From Stercorarius parasiticus (taxonomy: Eukaryota; Chordata; Aves; Charadriiformes; Stercorariidae): a stretch of 64,000 nt of DNA. Positions 1 to 11,953 of this stretch are shown piece by piece. The notes under the pieces were generated by a model. The model was given only the letters and a program-made list of their open reading frames with translations, did not search any database and was not told the DNA's origin. Made by a program: the position numbers and the translations under genes. Location: the NCBI GenBank assembly GCA_013396915.1, contig VWZL01003401.1:806958-870957 (forward strand), given 5' to 3'. How positions within the stretch are numbered: position 1 is the stretch's first letter; every line of letters starts with the position of its first letter.

Positions 1-3000
1 GAAAAAGAGTATAGGATGGTTTTAATATTTTAGAGTCTTCCCACACAGATTTCCAGTGATGCTTTGAAGGCAACTGTGCGTCTGCAAAGACTTTGAGCCT
101 CCCCGGAAGATGTGGCCTGTCTTGTGTACAGATCTGAGCGAAGCGTTTGTAGAAAGGAAGTGGCTGCCCTGTACTGGGGGGCTGAGAGGAAGGGAAGACA
201 TTAGGTCTGATTGCAAGCTTCCCTCACTCCCTGTTGCCTGATTTGTGTGCACGTTAGTGCTAATCATTCTAGATGAGCAGTATGCCAGGACAGACTGGTG
301 CAAATCAATCTTTCAAAAAATATTTTTTTTTATTAGTATTATTTGGTGACCAGATTAGTCACTTAAGGATCTGGTTTTATTACAGCAAACTACTGCAATT
401 AGATAGTAATTTGCATATTTTTAAAATCTTAACAGTGACAAAAAATACTAGCATCAGCATTTTTCTTGTCTCCATTGCCCTTTAGTACATGAGAAGAAGC
501 ATTTTATGTAAACTTGTTGGAACAGAAGCATCCTCTCTGTCTTTGTCAAACCTTGCCATGTTGTATAGTTAATACAATTCTAGTGCATTCGCCTGGGCCA
601 CTGAAAGAGGAATAGCAAGCCAAGGAAATAGAGTTTAAATCTATGCATGTGCCTTGTATGTGATTTGTGTGTTATGATCATATTGTCAGGTAAAGGAGAA
701 TGTTCAATAACATCCCCCTAAAATTAATCTCAGGAAACTAATCTCTAGTATAGGCAGGGCTGGTAGCATCACCTGTTGCTAAGACAGACAGACCATTTGC
801 ATTGGAGATCCAACTTTTAGGTGCTCATAAACCTGCTAAATTCTAAACGAGTGTCTCAGTTGTTTCTTATATTTTACTTTCCTCAGGCTGTATTTTTCCC
901 CAAAACCTAATCTGCCATTTCCAAGAGCTTGACTATGGGAAAAATTGTGTTGCTAACCTTAAAAGTGTGATGGCTTTTCTTTTGAAAAGTAATCTCCGCC
1001 ATGACAGCCCCCATTTTTTGGAGCAGAAGTTTGAATGACAGGTTCAGTGGCCAGGACAAGGACAGCGAATGTGGCGGGGGAGGGTGGTGGCCGTTGTTGT
1101 CGGGGATGCTCAAATACCATCCCTCTGCTGGCAGCACTTCCCGGCTCCTGGATCTGCACATTTGTGCTTCACTTACACTGGGACTCTGTCAGGGCAAGAC
1201 CAGGACACACACCAGTCCTGTCCCCACCTTCATCCCAGACTCCAACACCCAGGAGAATTGCTTTTGAGCTAGAAACCAACCGAGATGACTGGCAGAGCAG
1301 TCCCCAGGAGCTGTAGGAGGCCATCATGGCTTACTTCAGTGAGCGATCACTGTTGTGTCTAGACCTGAGCACCTGACCTGAGAGCAGAAGAGAGCATGTT
1401 CGGTGCGTGCTTACTGCAAAGCATCCTGAGGCCAGAGAGTCATCAAAAGGAGCTGTTTTTAAAAGCCTGTGGAAAAGAGCTGAACTTGTTGGGGATTATG
1501 AAGGAGGAGAGACTGCGCCTGGAGATCAGCAGTGTCAGGGAGGAGGGAAACCGAGAGTAAGGTTGGTACAAGACCGAGGGATTTATCTTTATGGGTTATT
1601 GTAGACGAAGACGAGCGAGCTCGGTGTTAAAAGTGGGTGGGATGTAAGCCAGCTCTGATCCAAAAGCTGCCTGACTGCATTAGCACGGTGCTAAGCCCAA
1701 GCTAATATATCCGGCTTCTCACCAGGGCTTATTAGCTCGGGCTCAGTGCCATACTAACATAGTCACAGGACTTCGAGTTGGCTTGACACCATGTCTGCTC
1801 AAAGTGTGAACTGAGCTCACCGCTACGTGCCTGCCGAGGAGCACCAGGAGATGCCTGGAGACTTGACCACACCACGCTGCTCTTCAGGCTGCAGAGGCCA
1901 GGCCTGCTTGCCAGTGGGAAGGGGCATGTGGGGATGGAGAGTTTACTGTGTTTGCTTAGATCAGGAGGGGAAAGAAGCGCAGTGGAGATGAGGAACCTGT
2001 AGGTACTGAAACTGGGTTGATGAGAAGACCTGGCACAAGGAGCCTGGGTGTGGGAGAGGAAAATGGGAGTGACTGGAAAGGGAAACTACAAAAAGGATTA
2101 GGAGGAACAAGGTGAGGACTTGCTGGGCAAGGAAACCGATCAGAAGTCTGAGGCGAGGTCTGGAAGATGGGCTGAGACAGGAAGAGAGGGGAGGAGGAAC
2201 AAACTCCACATCAAACCTGGCATGAAACCGAGATGCCTGAAAGCAGTCATTCCTCTGCTTCCATCATGTCACCTGGGGGAAACCACCAGCAGAAGTGTCC
2301 TGTCCCTTCCAGTGCTTGTGCTGACCTTGCCAAAAACAACCGTATGGTTGCTCTGAGACAGGTCTTAGCTTCCCTGCAGTGGTCTGCCTGTGACAGATCA
2401 GAATATCCCAGCTCTGCTGATGATCCGTGTGGGTGTTGATGTGATGCCAGGTCATGGGATCTCTGCTTTTTCTATTTGTGGTTTCAAAAATCGGCACAAA
2501 AACTGTTGAAGAACATTACTAAAATTGCAAACCCAAGTTCTCTAGAGTTTAGGTTGCTTGCCTAACCCCAATTTGATCCTCTTATGCATTATGATACAGT
2601 CTTTAATTACTCATTTAATTACTGTTTTTTCTACTGGTTACTTGCCTCATTCAGGCATCAGACAAGCTTGCTAGGGGAGGTGAATTGGAGTGGTGTAATA
2701 AAATTTTATCTTTAAGACACCTCTCCCCCCCATGTCATTCACTGCAGTGTGAGGAAGCAAACGAGCCGTGGTAGGAAGGAGCGTTGCTCTTCTCAGGGCA
2801 GGTGAGCTCTGCTCTGAGGAACCAAGTATTATTTCTGCCCGTGATTCTGAGTAGGATTCATGCCAATTCACCTCAGCAAAGCCTTTTGCAGGTGGTCGTT
2901 AATTTTGACATCTTTTGGGTGCGTCATGTGAAGCCCTGCAAAATACGGAGCCATCACCGATGCCAGGAGGAGAAATGCTTTGAATATAGAAAGTAATACA

Positions 3001-3822
3001 CCATGATGAGTAAATCGGCGGCTCTGCATCCCAAAATTATTGTACACTTGATGTTCATGTCATTGTGTCTCCATACCCCTTCTGCAAGCGAGAATAGCAA
3101 TAATACCTTCATCAGCATATGGGGGAGGTATTGTGAAAATCAGATTAGTCATTATTTGATATTTGTGAGGTGTTCAAGTGCTGCTGTTGTGATGAGCAAA
3201 GTGGAAAAATACAAGACAAAATGGGCTTGTCTTTCATTTGAACCGTCTGTGGTAAAAGTAAGGCACTGGGCCTTTCAAGGAGAAAGAAGAGAGAAAAAAT
3301 CTGGAAAATGACTTCTTTAGTCAGCACTCTTCTTTCTAAACACTGAGTGAGGAAGAGATTTGGTGGAAAAAAAAGATGGTGCATGGTATGCCAGGAGTGC
3401 AGACCTGAGTTTCTGTATGCAATTCTACCGTTTGAAAGAGTGCCTGATTTGGCACCATAAGTGTCTCCGGTTACTGTCATATTGGAGCATTTGTCTCACT
3501 GCAGAGTGTGGCTTTTTACGTGATGCTGTTGTCTTGCAAATCACTGTAGCTTTTTACAGAACTTTGACTCAGCTTCAGGGAAGGAGGAATGAAGAAGCAG
3601 AAGAGTGAACTTCTGGAAGCTGAAACCCTCCTTTCCCTGTGTTTGAGCAATCCGTGCTCTTATGAAACCATTTGAAATCTCATTCGCTGATGTCTTTCTG
3701 ACCCCCAAAATTATTCTTGTGCAAATGTTGACACCCAGCAGAGATGAAATCATTGACTTAGGAAAACACGTCTAGCTTATCAGAAACTACAGGATTCCAA
3801 CAATACGCTAGCAACACCAGCC
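1..3822. other. Upstream intergenic DNA, no gene seen
   Basis: I see no gene here. Open frames on both strands are short, low in complexity and resemble no family I know, and no tRNA or other structured RNA stood out. The stretch is ordinary vertebrate noncoding DNA of mixed composition. It lies 10-13 kb upstream of the PRDM1 CpG promoter, where distal enhancers could occur, but no motif cluster here is strong enough to name. Confidence 0.6.
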
Positions 3823-3878
3823 TTTATTTTTTTCTTTCTTTTTTTTCTTTTTTTCTTTTTTTTTTTTTGTTTTGTTTG
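3823..3878. repeat. T-rich low-complexity tract
   Basis: About 55 bases are almost pure T, broken by single C and G bases and ending in TTTTGTTTTG. It is a simple polypyrimidine repeat with no retroposon body recognisable beside it. Confidence 0.85.
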
Positions 3879-4286
3879 TGGTTAGTTGCAGATGGTATTG
3901 TGAATCAGGTTATACGTATCTGAGGAAGCAGAATATTGTTCCAGTTCATATGAACCTGAGTCCATGTCACGTACCAAACTGGTTTTCATTTTCTGGTCTT
4001 CTCGTCTGCTCATTAATTTTCTGTGCGCTTACGATTTTGATGTTTACTAATTTTATGTTGACAGTTTTAATTACATGCTCCCAGAGTGCATTAGCAGAAC
4101 AAGGACTAGATATGTTTTCCAATTGAATTCAGGTTGTGTGTAAATTTTCTGTGTGGGTTGAACCCAAAGCGCACTGAAATCAAAGGACATCAAAGTTTCT
4201 CCGCTGACCGCCTGAAATCAGTTACTCCTCAGCTGTTTTTTTTTTTATTATTTTGACACTAATTTCCTTTTATTTGATTGCTGAAG

Positions 4287-4304
4287 GAAAGTGAACTGAA
4301 AGTG
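4287..4304 (+). promoter_or_regulatory. ISRE/PRDM1-like element (candidate)
   Basis: The sequence GAAAGTGAACTGAAAGTG holds three GAA(A/C) half-sites spaced as in an interferon-stimulated response element. Its second half (AACTGAAAGTG) differs by one base from the PRDM1 consensus (A/C)AG(T/C)GAAAG(T/C)(G/T). IRF-family factors and PRDM1 itself bind such sites. It lies about 9.3 kb upstream of the proposed first exon. Function is inferred from the motif only. Confidence 0.4.
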
Positions 4305-4786
4305 GATAGACAAAACATCAGAAGAATTTGGGAGGCTTTGGCCTCCCATATCATGCCATTAGACAGCAGGCAGGGAAAAAGGAACAATTCTGATCCAGTG
4401 ACTCGTGCATGCCTGTAAAGCCAGGGGAGGCATTTAAACATGATTTTACGTCTTAGAACTTTTAGGGTCACTAGGTAATTCCAAAAAGAAAAATATGTTT
4501 CTACAGAGTTTGCTGTGCATAGGAGGACGGATCTGCCCTCTAAGAAACTAGCAAAAACCCGGTATTTATATATCGTTGGTCCAAAAGTGACAATTTTGAG
4601 TTCTGCTGTTCAGACATGAGTTTTGTTTTTCCTGTTTTAGATTAAAGGCGTGGCTGAATGTTCATTGTCCCTGTGATAAACACAGTAAAAATAGGTGCAA
4701 AATGGCTCTTGTGCAATGTTGTAATTTACCTTTATTTTAAACTGGCTTACACATCTTAATACATTATGACAATCAGAATTATCAGG

Positions 4787-4799
4787 CCACCAGGCGGAG
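4787..4799 (+). promoter_or_regulatory. CTCF-like motif (weak candidate)
   Basis: CCACCAGGCGGAG matches the CTCF core (CCACCAGGGGGCG-like) apart from a C where G or T is usual and the 3' end. Single motif matches of this quality occur by chance, so this is only a pointer to a possible insulator upstream of the gene. Confidence 0.2.
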
Positions 4800-4953
4800 A
4801 GGAGTTTGTTTTGTTAATTGCTCTTGTTAAGCCTAATTACAGAACGGGGTGGAGTGGATGCGAGGGGAGGGAGGAATCTGCTAGCAAGAGGAAATTCTAA
4901 AATCCTCGGAGCGGTTCCAGGCAGTGCGTGTTGGGGAGCGAGAGGGCGGGTGG

Positions 4954-5026
4954 GGTGTGCGTGTACTGGGGTGCGAGCGTGTGTGCGTGCGTGTGTGCAT
5001 GTGTGTGCATATGTGTGTGTGTGTGT
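4954..5026. repeat. (TG)n-rich microsatellite
   Basis: Imperfect TG/CG alternation containing GTGTGTGCGTGC and an uninterrupted (TG) run near 5012-5026. Alternating purine-pyrimidine DNA of this kind can adopt Z-DNA. Open frames across it on both strands are repeat artefacts. Confidence 0.85.
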
Positions 5027-5189
5027 CCGGGTGACAGAGTGCATGACAGACCTCCCATATGGACTAAAATCCTGAGATGCATGAGCTGGAGGTGGGGAAC
5101 CTGTGCTGTGTGGACACATGAAGGTAACAGCTGACCAAAGAAATGTGCCGTATTTCGCTTCATGAATTAACTCGTTTTTCTTTCTCTCC

Positions 5190-5231
5190 TTTTTTTTTTG
5201 GGGGGGGGGGGGGGGNGGGGGGGGGGCGGGG
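5190..5231. repeat. T10/G-run homopolymer with one N
   Basis: Ten T are followed by about 26 G, with an undetermined base at 5216 and a single C at 5227. The tract can form G-quadruplexes, and its true length is uncertain because sequencing and assembly are unreliable across such runs. Confidence 0.9.
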
Positions 5232-5804
5232 CATGATGCAGATTACTTTGCTGTTAATTTTTTAATTTTGTGTTGGGTTGAGTTTGCTGATGTGATGTGC
5301 CATCCTTTGATATTATGGGGTTGCAGGCACAAGGTACGTGTCCGTAGCTGTGGGCTGGTATCCTAGATCCCTTGGAACCCTTTCCCTTCTTCCCGGTGCC
5401 TGCAGCAGAGCAGTGCTGCCTGCAATCTGTGTTTATTTGTTCAGACTTTCCCTATGGAAAGCGTAGGTCCGAAGAGCCCTCCTGCCCTGCGTTATTCCAG
5501 CTTGTTTGTGTGCCCCACATTAGGCTGCTGGCGACTTGCTGTGCCTGACCCGCATTGTCAGCCCCCTCCGTTGCCTCGGGAGCCTCCGGCACAGAAGTTT
5601 TTGATAAGGCAGGGTTCTTTTGAGCAAGCCAGGCGCAAAGTAAATGATTGTATAGCAAATCTGTGCTCTTCTCCGAGGTATGTTACCTGACTTGTTTGCT
5701 GCCAAGGTGGTTTTATTGTTTTGGCTGCTGGGTGGAGGGGAGGAGACTCAGAACAGCAGAGGAGTCATGCTTTTGTTTTGCTTAATTACAATGTACGCTT
5801 TTAA

Positions 5805-5836
5805 TAAAAGCTTTTAGTGCCATGAATTAAATGGCA
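5805..5836. repeat. Adjacent short palindromes
   Basis: TAAAAGCTTTTA at 5805-5816 is a perfect 12-base palindrome. It is followed at once by an inverted repeat, TGCCAT (5818-5823) and ATGGCA (5831-5836), around an AT-rich 7-base spacer. The flanks are AT-rich and contain TTAATTA-like cores. This could be a dimeric transcription-factor site; the structure is directly visible but its role is unknown. Confidence 0.6.
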
Positions 5837-7979
5837 TTGCGATCCTGCACAAGAAGAAAAATGCTACTGCTGTTGCAGCTGACAGCTGAGTGGTTAGATG
5901 GCCAGCGTGGCTCTGAGGCTCAGAAGCCTTTTCTCTACTGGCTGGAGATACTGCTGGGTAAATGTGTTTACTTTTTCCTTAGTATTTATACTAGTTAATG
6001 TGTCGCACTAGATAAATCTACTTCCTGAGTCCATCTTTCAGCTTGCTCCCTTCCCTCCCAATTGACAAATGGTTTGAGTTTGACACCGTTTTATCAGTTG
6101 AGCCCCTGCTGGGTGCTGCATGCCTGCTTGTTTCTGCTTTATCGTGAAAAGTGAATTATCTGCAATATTTTGTTACCATCTAACTAGCAGTTGGCAGGCT
6201 TTCTTATATGAACTGATTTAGATTTCAGCAAGGGGAGGCTGTTGTCTCTTTCTCTGCAAAGCCCCGTTGTTGCTCTCCAGGAAAACAAAAGATCCCAGAG
6301 CTTTCTGCACCGCAATCTGCTGCTGTCCCACTTTCAAGGAGGTGTTTTGTTTGTTGCGGCAGCTTCCTATCTTAAAATGATAAATTGAGCGGACATGTGC
6401 GCTGTTTTAAACCTCTGTCTCCAGGGCTTTGTGTATCACTTAGGATAAAATACATTATTTTGTGGTAGGCTGTGGTGTGATTTACACTTGGTTTAAAGAT
6501 TACAAAGCAAAAGGGAAAGCATCAACATCTTTAGTAGCGGTAGTTTGATGAGGAATAGCTGTCAGAAGAACTCTACTGACTTACCTCAAGTGGATTGCAA
6601 ATGCATTAGGGATTCATTAATATTAATAGTGGAATAGACATTTCCTGCATTCGTTTGACATCTTCCACGCTCTTTTTTTTTTGGCTTTGCCTTTTTTTTT
6701 TTTTTAAGAGCAACTTGGAGTGCAGTTTTAACACTTATTCAAGTTAATACAAGGATGATAAGCTAAAGTTAAACAGAAGGAGACCCCTGAGTGTGTGGGG
6801 TCGGTCTCTAGGAGTCCTGGAATTTGGTGCTGTGCTTTAAAGATTGTGGTAAACTCTTGTGTGAGGCTTTCAAGGCAGTTTGCAAAACGGGTCTGCTAGG
6901 TACAATTGTAACCAGAAGAAATTGTTGTCAGAAGAAATTGTTCCATGAGGGTGATGGGAAGGTCACTATCAAAATGGCACGTAAGGGTTAATAACTTTGT
7001 AGATTTCTAAAGCGGGCACAGTAGTGGCTTGTTCACCTACTGGTGAAAAACAGAAAATTCAAACCATTCTTCAGTCTTCAAATGTTTTATGAGGTTGGCT
7101 GAACAGTTCAGTTTGAAAAATAAATAGATGCAAGGTAAGTTTTACTTATTTTCTCTTTAAGTCTTGTGATGCACATTTTAATGCTTCTGGTCTGCCACCA
7201 GTAGGCTTCCAAGCTTTCTTCAAAAAAAAAAACCAAAACAAACGACATTTGAGAAAAACCCCAAACATCTTTGAGACATGAAATAAAACCAAGAATATTG
7301 TCAGCACCAGGAAGGAACATGCAGTTGCAATGATGGTTTTTCAGTGTGCTGCGCAGCACATCACAATTTCGCCCACTGAGCCCTTTAACTAGGAGAACTC
7401 ATTGTAGTAAAGCGAGGCAGGGGCTTGCTTTTTATAGAAAACATGGCTAAGAGTCGCAGTCCATAAAACGTCAAAAGAAAAAGATAAGCGCCCGCAAAGC
7501 ACCGAGTCTGGCAAGACTGGTGATGCAGCAGCTACAAACGCTGAAGTGCACACGAGTTTGGCAGCTCTTACTGATAGGGCAATTTGAATTGTCAGCATGC
7601 GTCTGCTCTACTTGTTGAGCCTAATGAAGAGTACAGTTTAATCACTGGTGTGCCAAATTGACCATGATTAGCTGTTATTGCAGATTAGTGCATTGTCTGG
7701 GGCTCCAGAATTATTGATCCGGGTGCTGTGCTCTGGTGTTTTCTGTGCCCTCTATCGTAACCTCTTAATGCTTAGGGGAGGGAAGCAGGAAAGGAGAGTA
7801 GGAGGGAAGAAGTCCAGATGGGAAGAAAACAGGTCCTGAAAAGACCACATAGGAACTAGGTCAGGTACTCTGGAGATTAAAGAAGCATGCTTCATCCCTG
7901 GACGCAGGAGGCAGGGACAAGTAGCATACAATTACGAGGAATTAGAACGGCAACAAGTAGTGCAGATTTATCAGCTTTA

Positions 7980-8085
7980 ATTGTCTATTGTCAGGACAGA
8001 GCCCTTCTTGTAGATCAGGCGCTGCCAATGCTTTAATACCTCTAATGGACTCTCTATTGTGGGATTATCTCTCCTAAGGACAATG
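7980..8085. promoter_or_regulatory. SOX/OTX motif cluster (candidate enhancer)
   Basis: Within about 105 bases there are CTATTGTC (7985-7992), CTATTGTG (8054-8061) and GACAATG (8079-8085), all fitting the SOX core (A/T)TTGT(C/G) in one orientation or the other. An additional ATTGTC starts at 7980. An OTX/CRX-type GGATTA sits at 8062-8067. Distal upstream enhancers drive PRDM1 in developing photoreceptors and other tissues in mammals, with OTX2 as a known input. Assignment of this element to that role is inference. Confidence 0.3.
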
Positions 8086-8110
8086 TCTTTCTTAAAACTA
8101 GTTGTTTTGG

Positions 8111-8148
8111 GAGAGGGAGCAAAAAAAAAAGGGGAAAAAAAAAAAAGA
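8111..8148. repeat. A-rich/purine simple repeat
   Basis: Two A homopolymers separated by GGGG form a pure-purine tract. No retroposon is recognisable upstream of it. Confidence 0.8.
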
Positions 8149-11100
8149 AGTAGCTGCAGCCCTCGTTTTTTTCTCTCTGGTTTGTCACATTCTGTAGGAA
8201 GTAGCTCAGAGCCCAGTGTTGCCCTTCTGTCAGCAGCGCTATTCCTTCAGGGGAACTGATAGATACCTATTGAACATTAACCCCCTTTGCTCCACCTTCC
8301 CCAACGAGCTCCTCCAGAAAACAATAGCTGGTTGATAAAGAGCAGATAAGCAAGGACACCCGGCTTAAGAATCTCTTTGCTATCTTTATTTTAAAAGCTT
8401 TCCTGGGTTTTGCAAAGTAAACATTACAACATTTAAAGAAGGATAAGGTGTCAACCATTTAATGAGAAGTTGTGTTTAATAGCAGAGGAATTCTTCCCTC
8501 CCCCAGCCAACACACAGGTATGAAAAGACTGTTATTTCACCACCGTGGGGTAGGAAAGGTGGAGAAATGACAACTGTACTCTTAGAAGCTTAAAAAGTGG
8601 TCCTTCAGCCCACCTGCCAGATTCCCTAATCAGCTCTAAACATACAGTCACTATTTCAAATCCTTTGGTCCTAGCTGCACGGTAGTTGCATAGCTGGATC
8701 TGTGATAATCTGTGGGTAAACATTTTCGTTTCCACTGTATGCGCTTTGTCATGGTGTGTAGCTGTTGTTTTTGTTAATCTGTTTTGAAATGCACTCCATG
8801 GCCAGTTCTTTGTCTGAGAAAAGTGGCGTGGTTCCACCCATGGATCTCACCCTCCTTCTGCTGTGTTCATCAGCTCCAGGAGATCGGGCAGCCTGGAGAG
8901 TTACCTGAAATGAAAACTGAATTGTGCAGGAACTGAGTCTGAAGTTTCACTGTGGTTCATATCACTATGACTTACCAGGCAGGTTGAGGAGACAATACCC
9001 CAAAAAGTGCCCTGACTGCCAAGTTGGGAAGAGACGTGAAAGCTGATGAAGTATGGCAATTAATTCTGAGGTGGCTTTGCTATTTCAGATTGTTTTGAGC
9101 TTGTTGTGGGGCTGATGTCTTTGAAATAGTCACAGGAACAAGCCTTCTTATGTACGTATACTGTCCCATTCCTCATCCATAACAATCTGGAAATCAGCTT
9201 ATTTTAAAGGAAAATTTCCCAAAGCACACCCTTTCCTCCTCTGACAGTCCTCTGTCACCAGCGAGGTTGGAAGGTGGTTGGAATGGGTTGGCCTGTTTTC
9301 ATTGATTTTTCCTCAGACTCAGTTGCTATGGACAGAATATTCAAAAGTCCATGTTTGGAATGTGGAAGGTTATTTTTTTGTGCTCAGGTTTTCTTGTCTG
9401 GTAGAAACACACAAAGAGAATACAAGCGTTATATGGGCTCCTGGCTATCAACCCTACCTTTCCCAAGACCACCGTCACTCAGAAGTGTGATGGGAAGGCT
9501 GATGGAACCAAGAGGGGAACATCTGTGGTCTTTCATTTGAGATATTTCCCTTCTTGTAAGGGACAAGGAGATGGCTCCTTATGTTTAGTCCAGACCCTGC
9601 TGCCTTCTCCCACGATGGAAAAAAAAAGAAGTGCAGTGACAAAACCTCTGCTGCTGCTGCTGCTTTCTCAATACCTTCGCCCCAGCTTGCTTCCTGGGAA
9701 ACAAGAGTGAGTGGCTTCCGACTGTTTCATCTTTGCTGCTCAGCTGCGTTCTCAGTGAAGAGAAGCCCAACTTCTCACAGTGACTTCTGGCCCTGCTGAT
9801 AGCAGGCCCAGACAGCCTGGGCTCCTTCTTCTCAAACTCCAGCCTCAACAAGAGGAAATGGCTGAAGCTTAGTTCTCGCTTCTGTGTGCTGCAAGAATGT
9901 TTTTTTCCATTGGAGGAGGGTTGTTTTGGCTTATTCATAAGTCATCTGAGCAGTGTTTTAATAAGGCCTAGCTGGAAACAAAAAGGGATATGGTATTTTA
10001 GTTTGACTCCTTTTTTCTCTTTTTAAGGAAAATTTCTTGAGAGGAAAAAACAACAGAAATCAAAAGAGATGTTAAGGCTTGCACTAGGCAGTAGCTGAAA
10101 ATGCAGCCAAAAGATCTGCTCTTGGTATTGCACAGCCAAGACAAAAATAAACGTGAAGGCATTTGGAAGCGCTACGAGGCAATGACCAGGGTGCTCTGTA
10201 ATTAAAGGCAGTCCCTGAAAGCTGCGTGTGTTAATTCAAAAGCCTCCTGGCTACAACATACACCACCCCAAATGCCCTTGCAAAAACCTTCATGTAGATT
10301 CAAGTGCAATTTTAATTTCTCTCCTTATAGGCAGTACCATGCTGAAGTAGTTGAGGGCATACAAAGCCTCTGAGATGGTATCTGAAGCCTATAGGCTGTG
10401 TTTTGTAAAGGTCAGGACAGTCTGTGAGTAGAAGGCTTTAACTTTTCCTGTTGCACAGGGTGCTGGGTCTCTCTCTTTCCCTTGAATCTGACAGCAACCA
10501 CGTTTTCAGAAACATGGCCCCAAAACACGAGTTTATCTCAGCAGAACTTGAAAGCAAGTTCTTCTTTGAGTTTGATTTCTCGGTTGGCTTTTAAAAGCTG
10601 TGCAGTCGTGCAACTACATCATGTACCTTCTCCGAGTAATGACCACAACTGGTCCCCAAATGTTTACCAGCACAAGGATGCCTACATGCAGGAAGTGGGA
10701 AATGGGGGTGGGTCTGGTAGTTACTCTTGATGTGGTCAATCTGCCACTGACCTTGTTTGGGTAAGGGGAAGGGGAGGATGTGAAAATGAGACTCCGCTTT
10801 AATCTCTTGTGTGCATTTTATCTCCCCTCCAACTTTCTAAAGAAGTTTCATCTATTAGAGCCAGCTCCCTTCCCTCCTTCTTCCCCTCACAATTACAGCT
10901 CTCGCAGGCACAGGGAGAACAGCAGCAGCAGCGGCAGCTGAGCGGCGCAGGCTTGTTGTTGAGCTGAAGTGGTGATAGCATCAAAGGAAATGGATGGGGA
11001 TTTCTGAGATCAGAGCTGTTAGGGCCATTCATGATTTGTTGCCAGGCTGAAAGCTGCTGCAGAGAGAGCTGCCTGAGAAATGCTGATTAATACGGTAATT

Positions 11101-11943
11101 GAGGTTTTCTATGAGCGAGAAGGAAAAAATGAAAATATGACTAAAAATGTTCTTTTTGAAATGAACAGCATTTTGAGATTGCACATTCCAGACAGTAGCA
11201 GCTACTGGCATGAAAGATTTCTATAAAAGAGCAGAAAACTGCTGGTTGAACAGGGCATCTTTTTATGTTTCTCTATTAAGGAGGAAGGTCAGAAGGTCAG
11301 TCTATATATTTCTTTAATGGCAGAGTTTCCTTTTTGATTCTTACTTCAGTACACATTCTTAACAATTTGTTTCTTTCTCTTCTTTCTTGATAAACTTAGT
11401 TTTACTCCACACCAGGCACCATTAGGCTAGACCTGCACTCCAGTGAAATCTCTTCTCCTGAGCTATGGTAGTTCTGGGCTCAGCTTCCCTGAGACACCTG
11501 GAGCTAATTTCAGGATAGCCTCGGAGTGTGCCACGGAGTTATTTGAAGTCCGTAGGCTTCATAGGCTGTACTCTCCTCCTCAGGCTCTGGGAAGGGAGCC
11601 GCACTGACCTGGGATATTGGCATCCTCCTGTCATCTTGACGAATATTTCACTGCATCTGATCTGATCTAATCTCTGCTTCCTCTTCTTCTCCTGCCCAAA
11701 AGCATTCTTAGTTCGTTGAAAGGCAGATTTGCTTTTCTCGTGCTCTCTCCTTCAAATTAAGAAGAATAGCCCCTGAAGGAAACACATCAACCCTTCCTTC
11801 TTGCCCCCCCCCCCTTTTTTTTTTTCTTTCAAGCTAACAGGGAAGTGAAAAGCTCTGAAACAGCTGCCTCTCAGAGTGAGACTATTTTTCGGTAAAATAA
11901 TCACCTTCAGTATGACTACATTGTTTTTCTGTTCTATGCGGTG

Positions 11944-11953
11944 TGACTCAGCA
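11944..11953 (+). promoter_or_regulatory. NF-E2/MARE-type site (candidate)
   Basis: TGACTCAGCA, preceded by G, fits the NF-E2 consensus (A/G)TGA(C/G)TCAGCA, an AP-1 core plus one full MAF half-site. BACH2-MAFK and AP-1 compete for such elements at mammalian PRDM1, where BACH2 represses the gene in B cells. It lies about 1.7 kb upstream of the proposed first exon, a reasonable distance for a promoter-proximal element. Binding here is not shown. Confidence 0.4.
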
